Below are positions 7,956-19,199 of a stretch of 64,000 bases of DNA, piece by piece. This stretch comes from Allium sativum (lineage: Eukaryota; Streptophyta; Magnoliopsida; Asparagales; Amaryllidaceae). The notes beneath the pieces were generated by a model, which was given only the letters and a program-made list of their open reading frames with translations, made no database searches and had not been told where the DNA came from. Every line of letters begins with the position of its first letter. Position 1 is the first letter of the stretch. Position numbers and translations under genes: made by a program. The stretch is taken from NCBI GenBank assembly GCA_030737875.1, contig CM060912.1:206721231-206785230 (forward strand), in the 5' to 3' direction.

Positions 7956-10685
7956 AAGCATTATGGAAAGAACTAAAAGATAGATGAAATCATAGTTTTG
8001 TTAGACTGGTATTGATTGTGGAAAGAAAACTTCAGTATTTGCTACTTTATCCAAGATGGATCAATGGACCTCATCATACATAAAATAAGAATTATAGTAA
8101 TAAACTTAAGCAATAAGTTTACTGTTTGACTAGCAACATACTCTCACAAACAAGTGCAAGAGAAGCAGTGACTTCAGCCTGCACTTTATCCGTCTTTTCT
8201 CGAAGTTTCAATAGAAGTTTATCAAACTCGGATAAAGAAAGAGGGGTCCCATCGCGTGCTGAAATCATAGCTTTAGTAATTTGATCCTTAACATCTTGCT
8301 TTAGTTGCTTCTCCTGGAAAAGATATGTGTTAGGACAAAATCATAAGATTTAGCAAGAAAAAGTTGTGGCAGTAAACCTTTTTCTTTGCTTCACCCAATC
8401 TCTCTTTGATTTCTCTTCTTTCCTCATGAAGCTTTGTTTGTGCTTCTTCTATGAATTTTCTCAACTCACTGAACAAAGACGCAAACAATGATGTTATTAA
8501 GATGACCGCTGCAAACTACATTAAATTTGAAGTTATTTCGATGTGGGTCATTATTACTAACTATTTAGAAAGTTAAATTCATAACAAACTATTTAGAAAG
8601 TTCATAGGAATTACTTACTCAGTGAGCAGAACCTCCTCGCACAGAAAATTCAATATAAATAATTTTCTAGATGGATCAAGACTATTAATTCCCCTTGCAC
8701 CCATTTTGATTAAGTCCATATCCAGATCCTTCATTTTGCACTCAGACTCTTCAATGCATGTTTTTAATAATTCAAGCCATGCATCCTCACTGTTTGATAA
8801 TTGAGTTGATTAAAAAACAAAAATTGGAAAATTGTATGACATACAAAGTGAACATTAGGATATAGAAGGTACTCTGTTTTCACGTTCTCAAAGATCATAG
8901 AAAGCAATTTGATAAGGAATTGAACAAATGCAGAGTGTCCCTTGAGGCTCACGGAGCGCTTGCTAGCAATATCTTGTAGTACAGAATCAGCTTGTCCACT
9001 TTTCATGCCGAGTTTCTAATAAATCGCATACATCACTGAGTAGCATACACATTACAGCAGTAAAATAGGAATAAAATTATTGTGTCAATGCTGAAATTCC
9101 AAGTGAGGAACTAAAACATATTACAAAGACGTCATCAAATGTAAACTGTAGTCAGAAACACCACCAAAATTAACGACGAGTTCAAAAAAATCACTGTCAT
9201 TTAAACACCAGTTAATCAAACAAACAAAAAAAAGGCCATGTGAGTAAATACATCACTCCTTGGGGCATCTCCAGTGGTTGGTATTAAGGACATAATATTA
9301 AGCAAAGTCGGTCCAATCGTTACGTTAAGGCTTAATATTAAGCGTAATATTCAGGATCCTGAATGATATGGACGCCCATTTTTTGGACGCTAGAATTCTG
9401 AAGCCTAATTAATAGGCGTCAGGATTCTGGAGCCCATAAAATGGGCGCCAAACCCCTTTTTCTACCCATTAAACCATCCATTTACTTCTGTTCACCGGTT
9501 TTTTTTTTTAATCCAATCATAATGGCTGGCGCCTACTTAATAGGCGCCAGACCTCTGGCGCCTATTAAATAGGCACCTGACTATTGGGTTAATTCAAGGT
9601 TAAGACCCTGAATATTCAGGGTCTTAAGCTACTGGAGATGCCCTTAGATAACAGCTAATTAGGTGCATATAGTAGTACAATTATACTGCACTGGTGATCA
9701 ATCAGTAAATTTTGTGCCAATGTAAATACAATATCATCAATCTAAAACACCACATTCCTTGCTCAACAATAAGGTACATTCAAATTGCAGCCTTTTAGCA
9801 TGCCAAGAAACCTTAACATTTGTACATGCTTCTTAATCTAAAAAATTGTAATTTTCAACTAGAAAAAAAATATCAGGATATACCTCAGAAAAAGTTGTGC
9901 AAAACTGTAGAAACTGCAAGGCACCACCTACATCTTCAACTGGCAACACTAAAGACTTGCCTGCCGGCAGCGTTATATCTTCTTTTTTCACTTCAGTCTG
10001 TGGTAATGAAACAATTTTCGACTTGAAAATATGTTTTGCCTTTGTAGCATTCTGTTTGTCATCATTACCGTCATTGTATTTAACAGGATCAACTGTCGTC
10101 CTCGCCTTTATTGCTTTATTTTGACTGATCATGATAACTTGATTGTCATTGCTATCTGCAAACGTAACTCTTTTGGTGCGCTTTTCATTTTCCTTCCTTT
10201 CCCCTGCATCTACTGAATTTTTATTAATTTGTTCCGCGCCTTTGTTTTCTTTCCCATTCTTTCTTTTTGAACCAGATAAACCCTTCAGAAAACATATAGT
10301 TTTTATGAGTACAAGCTTTTTATGGAAATCATGACTAACAAAACACGCATATGTAAAGGAGCTAGCTTACCTAATAAATCATGCTTCTCATTGTCTAAAA
10401 TCACTTTTACGACAATAAAACTAAGATTAACAACTCAAATAAAAGAAACGATGGGCTGCGGCCTATATGTTAATTGAAAAAACCAGTGGGATTATTGTAA
10501 CGAGATGACATAAAAACAAGTTATTTTAAACATGGATAACCTTCACTTTTGCCCTATTAAATATCTAATCAAGCAATAAGAGCAACAGCTTAAGACGAAA
10601 CTCGAAAAAAATCAATAAACTCTACCTGATGAACCACCGATTCTGAACTAGTGATTTTGGCTGACGAACTTCGGCTTCTAGCCAT
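7572..10685 (-). CDS. DDT/WHIM-type chromatin protein, DDR4-like (8 exons)
   Basis: Exons on the minus strand: 10626-10685, 9884-10282, 8873-9015, 8619-8789, 8378-8468, 8142-8313, 7763-7873, 7572-7672. All introns are GT-AG, phases agree, and the CDS is 1248 nt (415 aa). It starts MARSRSSSAKITSS at the first ATG of the open frame. Residues about 20-125 are Lys/Asn-rich and probably nuclear. Residues about 125-200 form a DDT-like helical domain with PVEDVGGALQFLQFC, KSGQADSVL and GHSAFVQFLIKLLS. About 250-340 is charged coiled-coil (ELRKFIEEAQTKLHEERREI). The C-terminus is WHIM-like: RSDPVRTEPLSLAGNGKIFW, then IGKWDSVTSQDKWFSY, ending EKYIDSLR. DDT-WHIM proteins generally contact ISWI-type remodellers; DDR4 is the closest family I can name. 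Identification is from motif memory, not a search. A MITE sits in intron 2 and a long A-run in intron 6. Confidence 0.85.
7919..7950. repeat. Poly(A) run in intron 6
   Basis: A run of about 32 A on the plus strand (poly-T in the transcript) inside intron 6 of the DDT gene, not far upstream of exon 7. The transcript's polypyrimidine content there is therefore extreme, and the length is probably polymorphic. Confidence 0.95.
9263..9643. mobile_element. MITE in intron 2 of the DDT gene
   Basis: The 381-bp element starts GGGCATCTCCAGT and ends ACTGGAGATGCCC, a 13-bp perfect terminal inverted repeat. Flanking trinucleotides TTG (9260-9262) and TTA (9644-9646) fit a decayed TTA target duplication, as in Tourist/PIF-Harbinger MITEs. 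The interior carries GGCGCC-type repeats (TAATAGGCGCCAG and similar) and no ORF. It lies wholly within an intron with intact splice sites. Confidence 0.8.
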
Positions 10686-11025
10686 GGTGATACCTATTAT
10701 AAGTGGAAAATCGGAAAAATGTTTTTACTTTTTTATGGAAGAGAATGAAAATGGGAACTGAAGTTTGAGGTTTTTAGGCGGTACGGTTTGAATCGAGGGA
10801 AGAAAATATTTGGTGTGTGACAGCTGTTTGCACCGTTTCAGAATTTCAAATTTAAGTTGATAAAAATGAAAAGATTACAAAAGATATACTATACAGTGTA
10901 TTTAATGAAATTTATGGTTGTTGTATGAATATAATAATGAAACTAAAGATGTCAAAGATACAGAAGTGTTTAAAATTTAGAATATAATAATTGTTTGATA
11001 ATAATGACACGCTGAAGTAAAAGTG
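10686..11025. promoter_or_regulatory. Upstream region of the DDT gene
   Basis: Sequence 5' of the minus-strand start codon; it presumably holds the 5' UTR and promoter. No TATA box can be placed with confidence, and no transcript start is known. Confidence 0.4.
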
Positions 11026-11371
11026 TGCTTTCTCTGTTTTATGATTGTCGTCAACATATCAAAAGTTTATCAAAACAAATCCTCCACCCAGGTAATAATA
11101 TATGACATTTTAAGTTGCTTGATTTATTTCAACATGTAAGGTGTTTAAGTTTGTTATTCCTATTTTATCCTTAATTCGTAATAAATGTAAAGACTCAATG
11201 GTTGCTTCACCATTTTTTATGCATGAAAGTATGAGTGATAATTAAGTTACATATGAAAAGAGAACATAATTTGTGAGACAACCTAATGTAAGTATGGCTT
11301 AAAATGTCATTTTTTTTTTAATTTACTATAAATTTCTAAAACGTCTTATACTTTATGAACCGGAGGAAGTA
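11026..11371. mobile_element. Degenerate Stowaway-like MITE (tentative)
   Basis: The right end reads AAGTATAAGACG on the reverse strand just inside TACTTCCTCCGGTTCATA, which resembles the CTCCCTCCGT ends of Stowaway MITEs. A weakly matching left end, GCTTTCTCTGTTTTATGATT, lies near 11027. The inverted repeat is poor, so boundaries are tentative. Confidence 0.3.
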
Positions 11372-12081
11372 GATATTTTTACGTACGATAAGCCATGTCA
11401 CGTCCTAATCCTATTTGAAGAACTTTTGCTACACGGGAAGAGCAGTTCCAAAATAAGTTCATTAACCTTTGCAACATAGGCAATTTGGGATGATTGAGCC
11501 TCAACAAATTAAATATAAACTGATTTATCGGACTTTCAAAAGACAAATAAATAATGATCAGTAACTCTCCTTCATGTGTCAATCCAGGTGGAATTGAAGG
11601 TGAGATTCAGACCACTCATTTATCGGATTTTATAAAATCAGATAATTTTTTTCTTCGGCTTCAAACCTTTCAGAGAATGTTCTCGTCCCATTCGACGTGT
11701 TTACTGCAAGTTTTCGAATCAATTTACAATAAACTTTTAGAATCAAGCTTCTCTTCTTCCTCATTCAACATAGACATGAATCTGATAAAAGTGCCTTTTT
11801 GTTTCTCTTCTTACTCTTCATTTTCGTCAACATTAGGTGATAAACAAAAACAATAACTCGCACAACAACACACGACAGCATCCACGTCATTAACTAGTTT
11901 ACAATGGATGGAGTAATCTGTCGAACAAGGTGAAAGTGTTGCACGGTGAAAAAAGACTATTAGATGGGTCATGAACGAATTATAACATATTATTTTAATG
12001 TCGACCCGTGTTTTGACATAACGAAGTTTAGATTAAGATACAAGATATTTAAAAATATATTTGAGTGAGCCATGTTAAGAT
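11372..12081. other. Unassigned sequence before the LARD
   Basis: The 100-codon ORF at 11554-11856 is Ser/Phe-rich with no recognisable motif and I treat it as chance. No TE termini are visible apart from the LTR beginning near 12082. Confidence 0.4.
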
Positions 12082-12601
12082 TGAGTAACGATTCGTATTT
12101 TTAGTCACTTTAAAATATGGATTTAAATATATTTTAAGTGAATTTTAATTGGTTAAACACTGAATCTGGACCTGAAGACTATTGAAAATGAATTCTAATT
12201 TTATTTTATATTTCACTGAAAATTAGTGAACTTTTAAAATTGAATTAAAAATGAATATATTGAAATTTGATAATTTAATATTATTTTAATAGCAAAAAAT
12301 AAACCATTTTTGACACAGTTTCAGAATTCGACGAAACTAGTTTTATTAGATCTATATCAGTGAAGTATGGTAAGATTTGAAATTTCATATTAATTGAACT
12401 TACGAGTTGATCGTACGAGTTGAAAACGCGTGTGAATCGTTTAATTAAATAAACCATAAAGTAGGAAGCTTCCAAGTGTTTCCGTGAACCATATGCCTTC
12501 ACTTTTGAGGTGTTAATTTCTTCTTTTTTTCCCTTCTTTGCCTTACACCTCATTACTTCACTCTCAAGTTTCATTATTTACAACAATGTCATCACATGCT
12601 T

Positions 12602-12608
12602 TATATAA
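12602..12608 (+). promoter_or_regulatory. TATA box of LARD 5' LTR
   Basis: TATATAA lies in a CATCACATGCTT context that the 3' LTR repeats, where the box is TATAAAA (29881-29887). Conservation of position between copies supports it. Confidence 0.5.
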
Positions 12609-14145
12609 CAAGCCTCCCTCCTTCTTTTCCCTTTCTTCATTTCTTTTCCTTCCTTCATTAATGGAGTCTTCCTCCTCAAACTTTTGGCCCAAACACTATT
12701 CCCCCTCCTCCTCCACTCAGACCACCTTAAAACCACTTGAAATCTTCTGCGTTACTTCACTAAACCCCATACATACCTCCTCTTCTCCAAAAGTCTCCAA
12801 CCCGTGCTCATTCTCCCCTAGACTGAGCCTATGTCCCCTTAAACACCTCAAAACTAGCTCCTTTCCACCATTAAAACACTTGCCTAGCTGCTTCCTACCA
12901 AGTCAAGCTCTTTCATGTATTAAAATTTTGATCTTTATGCTAAAAAATCTTTCCTTTACTTCATTTAATCTTAGATCCAAGCTCCACAAGCACCGCACCA
13001 CCTTGTGCCACCTCCCACCCACTTGCCCACCCCAACTCACCAAGGCCGTGAGTCCCGTTGCCTAGGTCGACACCCCCCCCCCCCCCGCCCCGGCCTTAAA
13101 AATCCCATCTTTAGCTCCAAAATCCTTAAAGCTTCCACCTTTATGCTGAAAATCCCATCTTTAGTTCATATGCAAGTTATACACACACACACATATACAC
13201 GTATTATACTAAGTTCGTGATGAGATCGAGGTGTAACAGAGGTCCGTTGGTGTTAAAGATCCTACCTTCGAATTGGCGGAGTGGAACTCTATGGTGAGCG
13301 ATTCCCGCTCACGTTTAGTTACCCATTATATATAAAGTAGCTACTTTGAATTTGGTTAAGTTATGCATGCTTGGTTGTGATAGTTAGCATAATGAAAGTC
13401 TGCTGAGTGGTTATGAAAGTTAACATGTTCTTTTGAAAGTCCAGTAATGAAAACTTAGTTGGCTAATTTGCTAAATAATGTTAAAGTTAGTATGAAAAAG
13501 TAATTAGCATGATTATTTAATGTTTAAGGAATTTAAAATGTTACATTAAATGATATTAATGTGACATTGGTTGATGTAATGTGATGTGATGACTAACAAA
13601 GTTGAAAAGTAATAATGGTGACAACTTGATGTGATATGATTGAATGATTAAGTATTAATGACCATAAAACTTATGTTAATGATGTCATTATATGATAATT
13701 GGATGTTAATGGTTGTTACAGATTGTTAATGATATGTTAAACCCATATAAGTTGGATTATATGGTGATTGATTAAGTCTCATTCCAAATCAAAACTAAGT
13801 TTAATATTTTAGTAATTAATTTATAACTGGAAAATAAAAGTTCGAATTTGGTATCCGACTTTTTATAGAAATAAACTTAAAGTCATTACGTCAAACTTTT
13901 GAAAAAGAAAGAAATTGATTTGACGAAGTTAAAGAAAGGTTATAGCATGTTAAATTTCAAAATTGAAAATAAATCGATTTCAATTTAATAGAAAAGTGAA
14001 TTTTGGTTTGCTATAAAAACGAAGTACAAATATCGATTTTGTTGTTCCGATAGTTTTATACATTATTTAATTCGACTTCAACAAAGTGTTGGTTTCAAAA
14101 GGTAAAATTTTAAAAATAATATTATTTTAATGATTTAAATAATAT

Positions 14146-15090
14146 GAAAATAAGTCACACGTCCCTAAAATGTTTGGTAATGTAAACGGATGAAAATAAG
14201 CCACACGTCACTAAAATGTTTGGTAATGTAAACGGCCTCCCCCTTTAACTTTCCATTCAAAGCGGGTTCATATTTTTGGGACTTACGTGTTTTTCAAAAA
14301 AAAAAATGGCGTAGATGATTAAAAAAAATTCAAAAAATTGCAAATATTCACAGAAGCATGCTGAAAAAAAAATAAAAAATTCGGCAAAGTATGCAGTTAT
14401 AAGCAATAACTGCATATATGTATGCAGTTATTCATTCCTAGTTTACATTGAAAATCTGGATGAATAACTGTATACATGTATGCAATTATTGCATATTTCT
14501 GCTGATATGTATGCATATAAACTTGAATAATTTTGTATGGCTTGCGAATAACTGCTGAAATGTATGCAGTTATATTGTATAACTACTGAAATGTATGCAG
14601 AAATGTTAAAACGGATGAAGGCTTATGAATATATGCTGACATGTATGCATTTATTGCTCATAAATGTTGAAATGTAAGCAACAATGCTTAAAAATAGTGT
14701 ATGGTTAAACAAACAGGTGAGGATTGAATTACTACATCAAAAGATGCATTTATTTTAGTATTACTGCATACATTTCTGCAGTAATACTGCAATTTGATGC
14801 ATAACTACAAGTGTTGCTGAAATGTATGCAACTATTGCAAATAAATGCATCCTTTGATGCAATTTACTGCAGATTCACTGTTTTTTTTTTTTTTTTTTTT
14901 TTTGTTCATGATGCGTTTTTTGGTTCTTTTAATGCCCGAATTTGATGACGATTAGTCGTTGTATTTAATTATGAATTTACGTGATTTTTTTTGTTGATTT
15001 ACGAAAAATAAGGACCTAAGTTATGAAAAATTAAGACATGGATGTGACGTGAATTTCCAAACCTATTAGGGATGTGAGTCAAACCTACCC
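14146..15090. mobile_element. MULE-like non-autonomous element (945 bp)
   Basis: The insertion is flanked on both sides by TTAAATAATAT (14135-14145 and 15091-15101), a 9- to 11-bp target duplication. Its ends are imperfect inverted repeats: left GTCACACGTCCCTAAAATG.., right (reverse strand) ACTCACATCCCTAATAGG... The left end is tandemly duplicated: TAAGTCACACGTCCCTAAAA recurs about 50 bp on as TAAGCCACACGTCACTAAAA. The 3' LTR has an uninterrupted site near 31457-31468. There is no transposase ORF; the interior is dominated by TGTATGCAGTTATTGC-type repeats and ends in a T-run. Confidence 0.75.
14385..14880. repeat. TATGCAGTTAT repeat array inside the MULE-like element
   Basis: Irregular repeats on both strands of ATGTATGCAGTTATTGC and CTGAAATGTATGCAG-type units, with a T-run at 14880-14903. 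Many units are self-complementary around TGCATA, so the transcript could fold extensively. Confidence 0.75.
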
Positions 15091-16514
15091 TTAAATAATA
15101 TTACACTATTCAAATAATGGGATATTTAAATTTAAAATTAAATATTGAAAATATAGTTTCCAAAGGTTATTATGTATGTTTTATATAATTAAAACTATTT
15201 TGAAGACAATTCAACTTATTTTTAAATATAAGTCGAAGTTTGGTCTGAATCGGACTAGTCGCGCAGCGGTTGTTCACGAATTTCGACACTTGACTTCAAA
15301 TTTACGTATCGGGAGATCCGACTATCAGATTTTCCCGAAACGAAAAACATTTGGTTCGAAATGAAAAAAGTTTTCAAAGGCAAAAGAAAATTTTATAATC
15401 CAATGGTTAGATCTTGAAATAAGTCCAAATCAAATTAGAATAAAAAACGCAATAGTGTTGTTCGGGACCCGAAATTGGATTTTTATGAAATAAGCTATTT
15501 CTAAATTATTAAAAATAGAGATAAATTATGGTAAATCATAATAAATGGTTTAAATATAATTTGGATTAAATATACTAAGTTTTGAAAAGTTAGAAGGCTC
15601 TTTTGTGAAAATAAGTCGTTTTAGCAACGCTGTTTGCAACGGGTTTCTGGAACTTGTTGAAAGTAAAGACTTGAAATATAATCACTGTTATTTAAAGTTT
15701 TGGGAACTTATCTAGGATAAATGAGAATTTTGAGATGTTTTAGGGATTTGAAAGATATGAAACCAAGGTTAAGTTTTCCAAATAACGAATTAAACTGGAA
15801 TTAAATATGAATCGATTTAGTGATAATTGGGATAAGTATTTGTGGATGAAGATCTTTACTATTTAAGGAATTTAAAAGGCTTTGTCATTATTCCGCTTAT
15901 AGTATTAGTACGATAGGGGAATTTATATTGATTATGACTGATATGATTTCCGTGAGGATTTCATTCCTACTGGTAGTATGATTTTGGGTTCGTGAACGAT
16001 GCCTTAAATAACATTTGTTCTTTGACCCATTTAAAAGAAAAGATGATTTTCCAAGTTAAGTTGATTTGAATATAAGGATTAAATGAAAGAGTTTTCCCCA
16101 GCAACCGATAATGGGAACAAAGATTAAAGATCGTTTAATAAAGATAAACGAGTCTTTCCATAATGATAAGATTAAGAAATTGTAAGTACGATTTTGAGCT
16201 AAAGATTTGATCAGGGAAAAATAAAGTAATCTACCATAATTGATGGTCAATGAATGGGTTGGGATTGGGTAAGCGTGTTTTCCTGTAAAGATAAGACTGA
16301 ATGATCATTAAGGATTGTTTGAAAGATTTAACCCTTAATTTAAGCAATTATTAAAGGATGATTTTGAAGATTTAAAACTAAGTTAGAGTTTTAATAAATC
16401 TTCGAGTAAATATTCTACATGAAAGAATGAGATTAATGAAGGTAATTAAACTTACCGAAATACGAGGACAATTAGATATAAACATTACAAGAGGAACAAT
16501 AGCTTCTAACAACT

Positions 16515-16765
16515 AGGGGCCGTTGGCGGCCGTTGGAAAACCATCGGTATACAAATCAACGGTTTTCAACGACTTCTAATGTCTCGAACGACCATTTTCC
16601 AGCGGCTTCCAACTGTATAACTTGACCATGTGTATTTCATGTTTGGCCAGTAAGCCATTAGAAATCGTTGAAAGTCGATGAAAATTAGTCATTGCTAACC
16701 GTTGGAAGCTGATGAAATACATGGACTTGTAAGCCGTTACCAACCGTTGGACACCATTGGAAATC
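16515..16765. repeat. CACTA left subterminal repeats
   Basis: Repeated CCGTTGG / CCAACGG-type motifs (GGCCGTTGGCGGCCGTTGG at the outer edge, then AACCGTTGGAAGC, CCAACTG and others) in both orientations. The right end has the matching block at about 23641-23690 (CTACCGTTGGAAGCCG, TAGCGGCCGTTGCC). Such motifs are binding sites for the TNPA-type protein in known CACTA elements. Confidence 0.75.
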
Positions 16766-17137
16766 TAGTATAAATTTTTTAATATAGATTTCAGATTACT
16801 CACTTCCAACCATCCACAATCTCATATTCATTAAAACGACTCCATTTTAATCATATACATCACAGTCACAATCACATATATACCCAAACACAATTTTATA
16901 CCAAAATCAAACACAAAACATGCAAAACACATAACATAAACCAATATTTACAAAATACATCAACCCAACGTCATCAACACAGCATATATGTACATACATC
17001 CCAACATCATCAACCCAACATCAAGATAAACAGTCATCCGACACCATGTCTAAACCATCATCACCAACACAACATCAACACATACAAACCATCATAATGT
17101 ATCAAGCATAATCCTCACCTACTCCATAAGCGTATAT

Positions 17138-17140
<3 letters not shown>

Positions 17141-17220
<80 letters not shown>
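17141..17220. repeat. (CA)n(TA)n compound microsatellite
   Basis: About 35 bases of CA dinucleotide followed by about 45 of TA, inside the CACTA element. Confidence 0.95.
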
Positions 17221-17221
<1 letters not shown>

Positions 17222-17279
17222 CATTAAAACAAACTAACCTCAACTCATTCTCCCCTAGAAGATGAAGGACCCGTATCGT

Positions 17280-18700
17280 ACTGGGGAATGAACTCCGCTA
17301 GATGCTAGTTAAGCTGCTCCATCTGCTCTTCACAGCAGTGATCACACTCGTTAAGCTCTACGATTTAGGCTCGTAGTTATGTGATCTCCTCCCTGTCCTT
17401 AGTCATCTGGTACGGCTGTTGAGATGTCCTAACCTGTATATATTTTAGATTTTCAGTATTTCATAATAGCAATTCAAGTAAATTTCAGAATTTACTATAA
17501 ATTTTAGTTTCTATTACCGCTAGGTTGCCAAAACTATAGCGTCTATTCCGGGTTGATGGATCCATGACAGCCTCAAAAATCATATCCTCGTCCTCGGTAG
17601 TCAACTCGGTCCTCCCAGTCTCCTCAAGCATTTATGCCCTTTGTTATTGAAATTTATCCTATTAAATAAAATACACTTAAATTTAGATAATACTGTTTTA
17701 ATTAAATTATAACATTAAGTTAACTATGTTATACTTACATGTGCATCATGCGGCTTGGCATCGTGGTCCCAGAGTAGGAAATTGAGCCTGTGTCGTCGAA
17801 CTGACTCACTACATGTGTATGCTCAAAAATATCTCAGTACGACACAAGAGCACCACGTTGTCTCTCCAGAAATATGCATATAAGTAAATTAGAACATAAA
17901 GTTAAATCAAATATAAATTTTAATAACTTATAACTTAAAATCTATAGCTGTTATAATTAATAAATATACCAGGTCCTAGCGATGGTGCTGGAATGACTTG
18001 GAACCACTGGGATGTGTAACTGGGTTCTTGCTCGTATTCGCCGAATTTCTTGCTGGCTCGGCCTATACATTTAAATTAAAAAATGTTTTACTCTAATTTA
18101 TATATAAACCGAGTAGAACAATTTAAATTAAATATCCACTAAATTTACCTGAAACTGCTTATCATTCCACCAAGTATGTAGATAGTCCCACACCTTAGCG
18201 CTCGTCCAATTCAAATTTTTCCTAGATGATTTTATGCTATTTAGTGTTTCTCTGTAATTTTTATCCATTTACTATTCCAGTGGCGCCGGACGAGTGAAAT
18301 ATCTGTCTCCTGGAGATCCACAGAACCTTGCATTTTTGAAAAATAACATAAATATGAACTGATCAAATAGGAGCATGATAACTTAACGTAATAAATGATA
18401 TATCACACGTACCAGAAAATCTTGCCAAATAGTCTCATTGACAATGTCTGGTACCAATGTCCACTTAGGACAACATGAAGTCATACGAACCATGTAAGCG
18501 CGTTTTGATATCGTCAAGACTGTATTGGAAGACTCTAACTCAAAACCCATGTGTTAAATTAAAAATAAACATTTAATATTTCATGGCTACTATATATATA
18601 TGTATGTATATATATATATAATTTATTGTATGGAAATTAAATTTATACTTGAAACTTAAAACTTACCCTCTATTGGCTTTTGGCATAAGCCACACCACAG
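17280..18700 (-). pseudogene. Second CACTA ORF (Ptta/En-Spm-like) remnant
   Basis: Short exon-like pieces on the minus strand include KVWDYLHTWWNDKQF (about 18160-18240) and RASKKFGEYEQEPSYTSQWF (about 17990-18060), with splice-like ends around them. The W..L..WW....F arrangement resembles the plant transposase (Ptta/En-Spm, Transposase_24) family that accompanies TNP2 in CACTA elements. Exon order follows from the minus-strand direction. The reading frame is interrupted and AT-rich introns cannot be delimited exactly. Confidence 0.5.
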
Positions 18701-19199
18701 AACATGATAGCCCCTGCGATGGACTACTGCCATCGCCACCTACTGGACTGTGTGACATTATACCTGTTACAGGCAACAATATAACATAACGTAAAAGAGC
18801 TATGTAAAACAAATAGTATGACATAAAATAAGAGGACTATGCGATATAAACAATATGACATAACATAACCTAAAATTATAACATTATAACAAACAGTATG
18901 ACATAACATAAAAGGACTATGTAAATCAAATAGTATGACATAATATAAAATTACCTTTTTAAAATGAGGATTATTGGTTAATGCTCGTCACTTTCGGATT
19001 CTGACTCTATTTTCCTCCTATATATATGGTTCATCTATAGTCACAAATGCTTCAATTAATGCATTCTATTCATCGTTTAAAGGTCTAAAATCTGTTTGAT
19101 CGTCGGTCATTACTATTCCTATATTTTCCTCGACATCTGCTTGATAAGCTTGTTCGTCGGGAATATTATGTCTGTCAAATGTAAACCTTGCCTTTGTTT

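Noticed and set aside
7572..7961. 129-codon ORF starting MLKVFFFFFF
   Set aside because: The poly-Phe start is the intronic T-run; the ORF reads through intron 7. Only its exon 7 and exon 8 parts are real.
9833..10132. 99-codon ORF as a stand-alone gene
   Set aside because: It is the 3' part of exon 2 of the DDT gene running into intron 2.
11554..11856. 100-codon Ser/Phe-rich ORF
   Set aside because: No motif, no splice or promoter context; consistent with chance.
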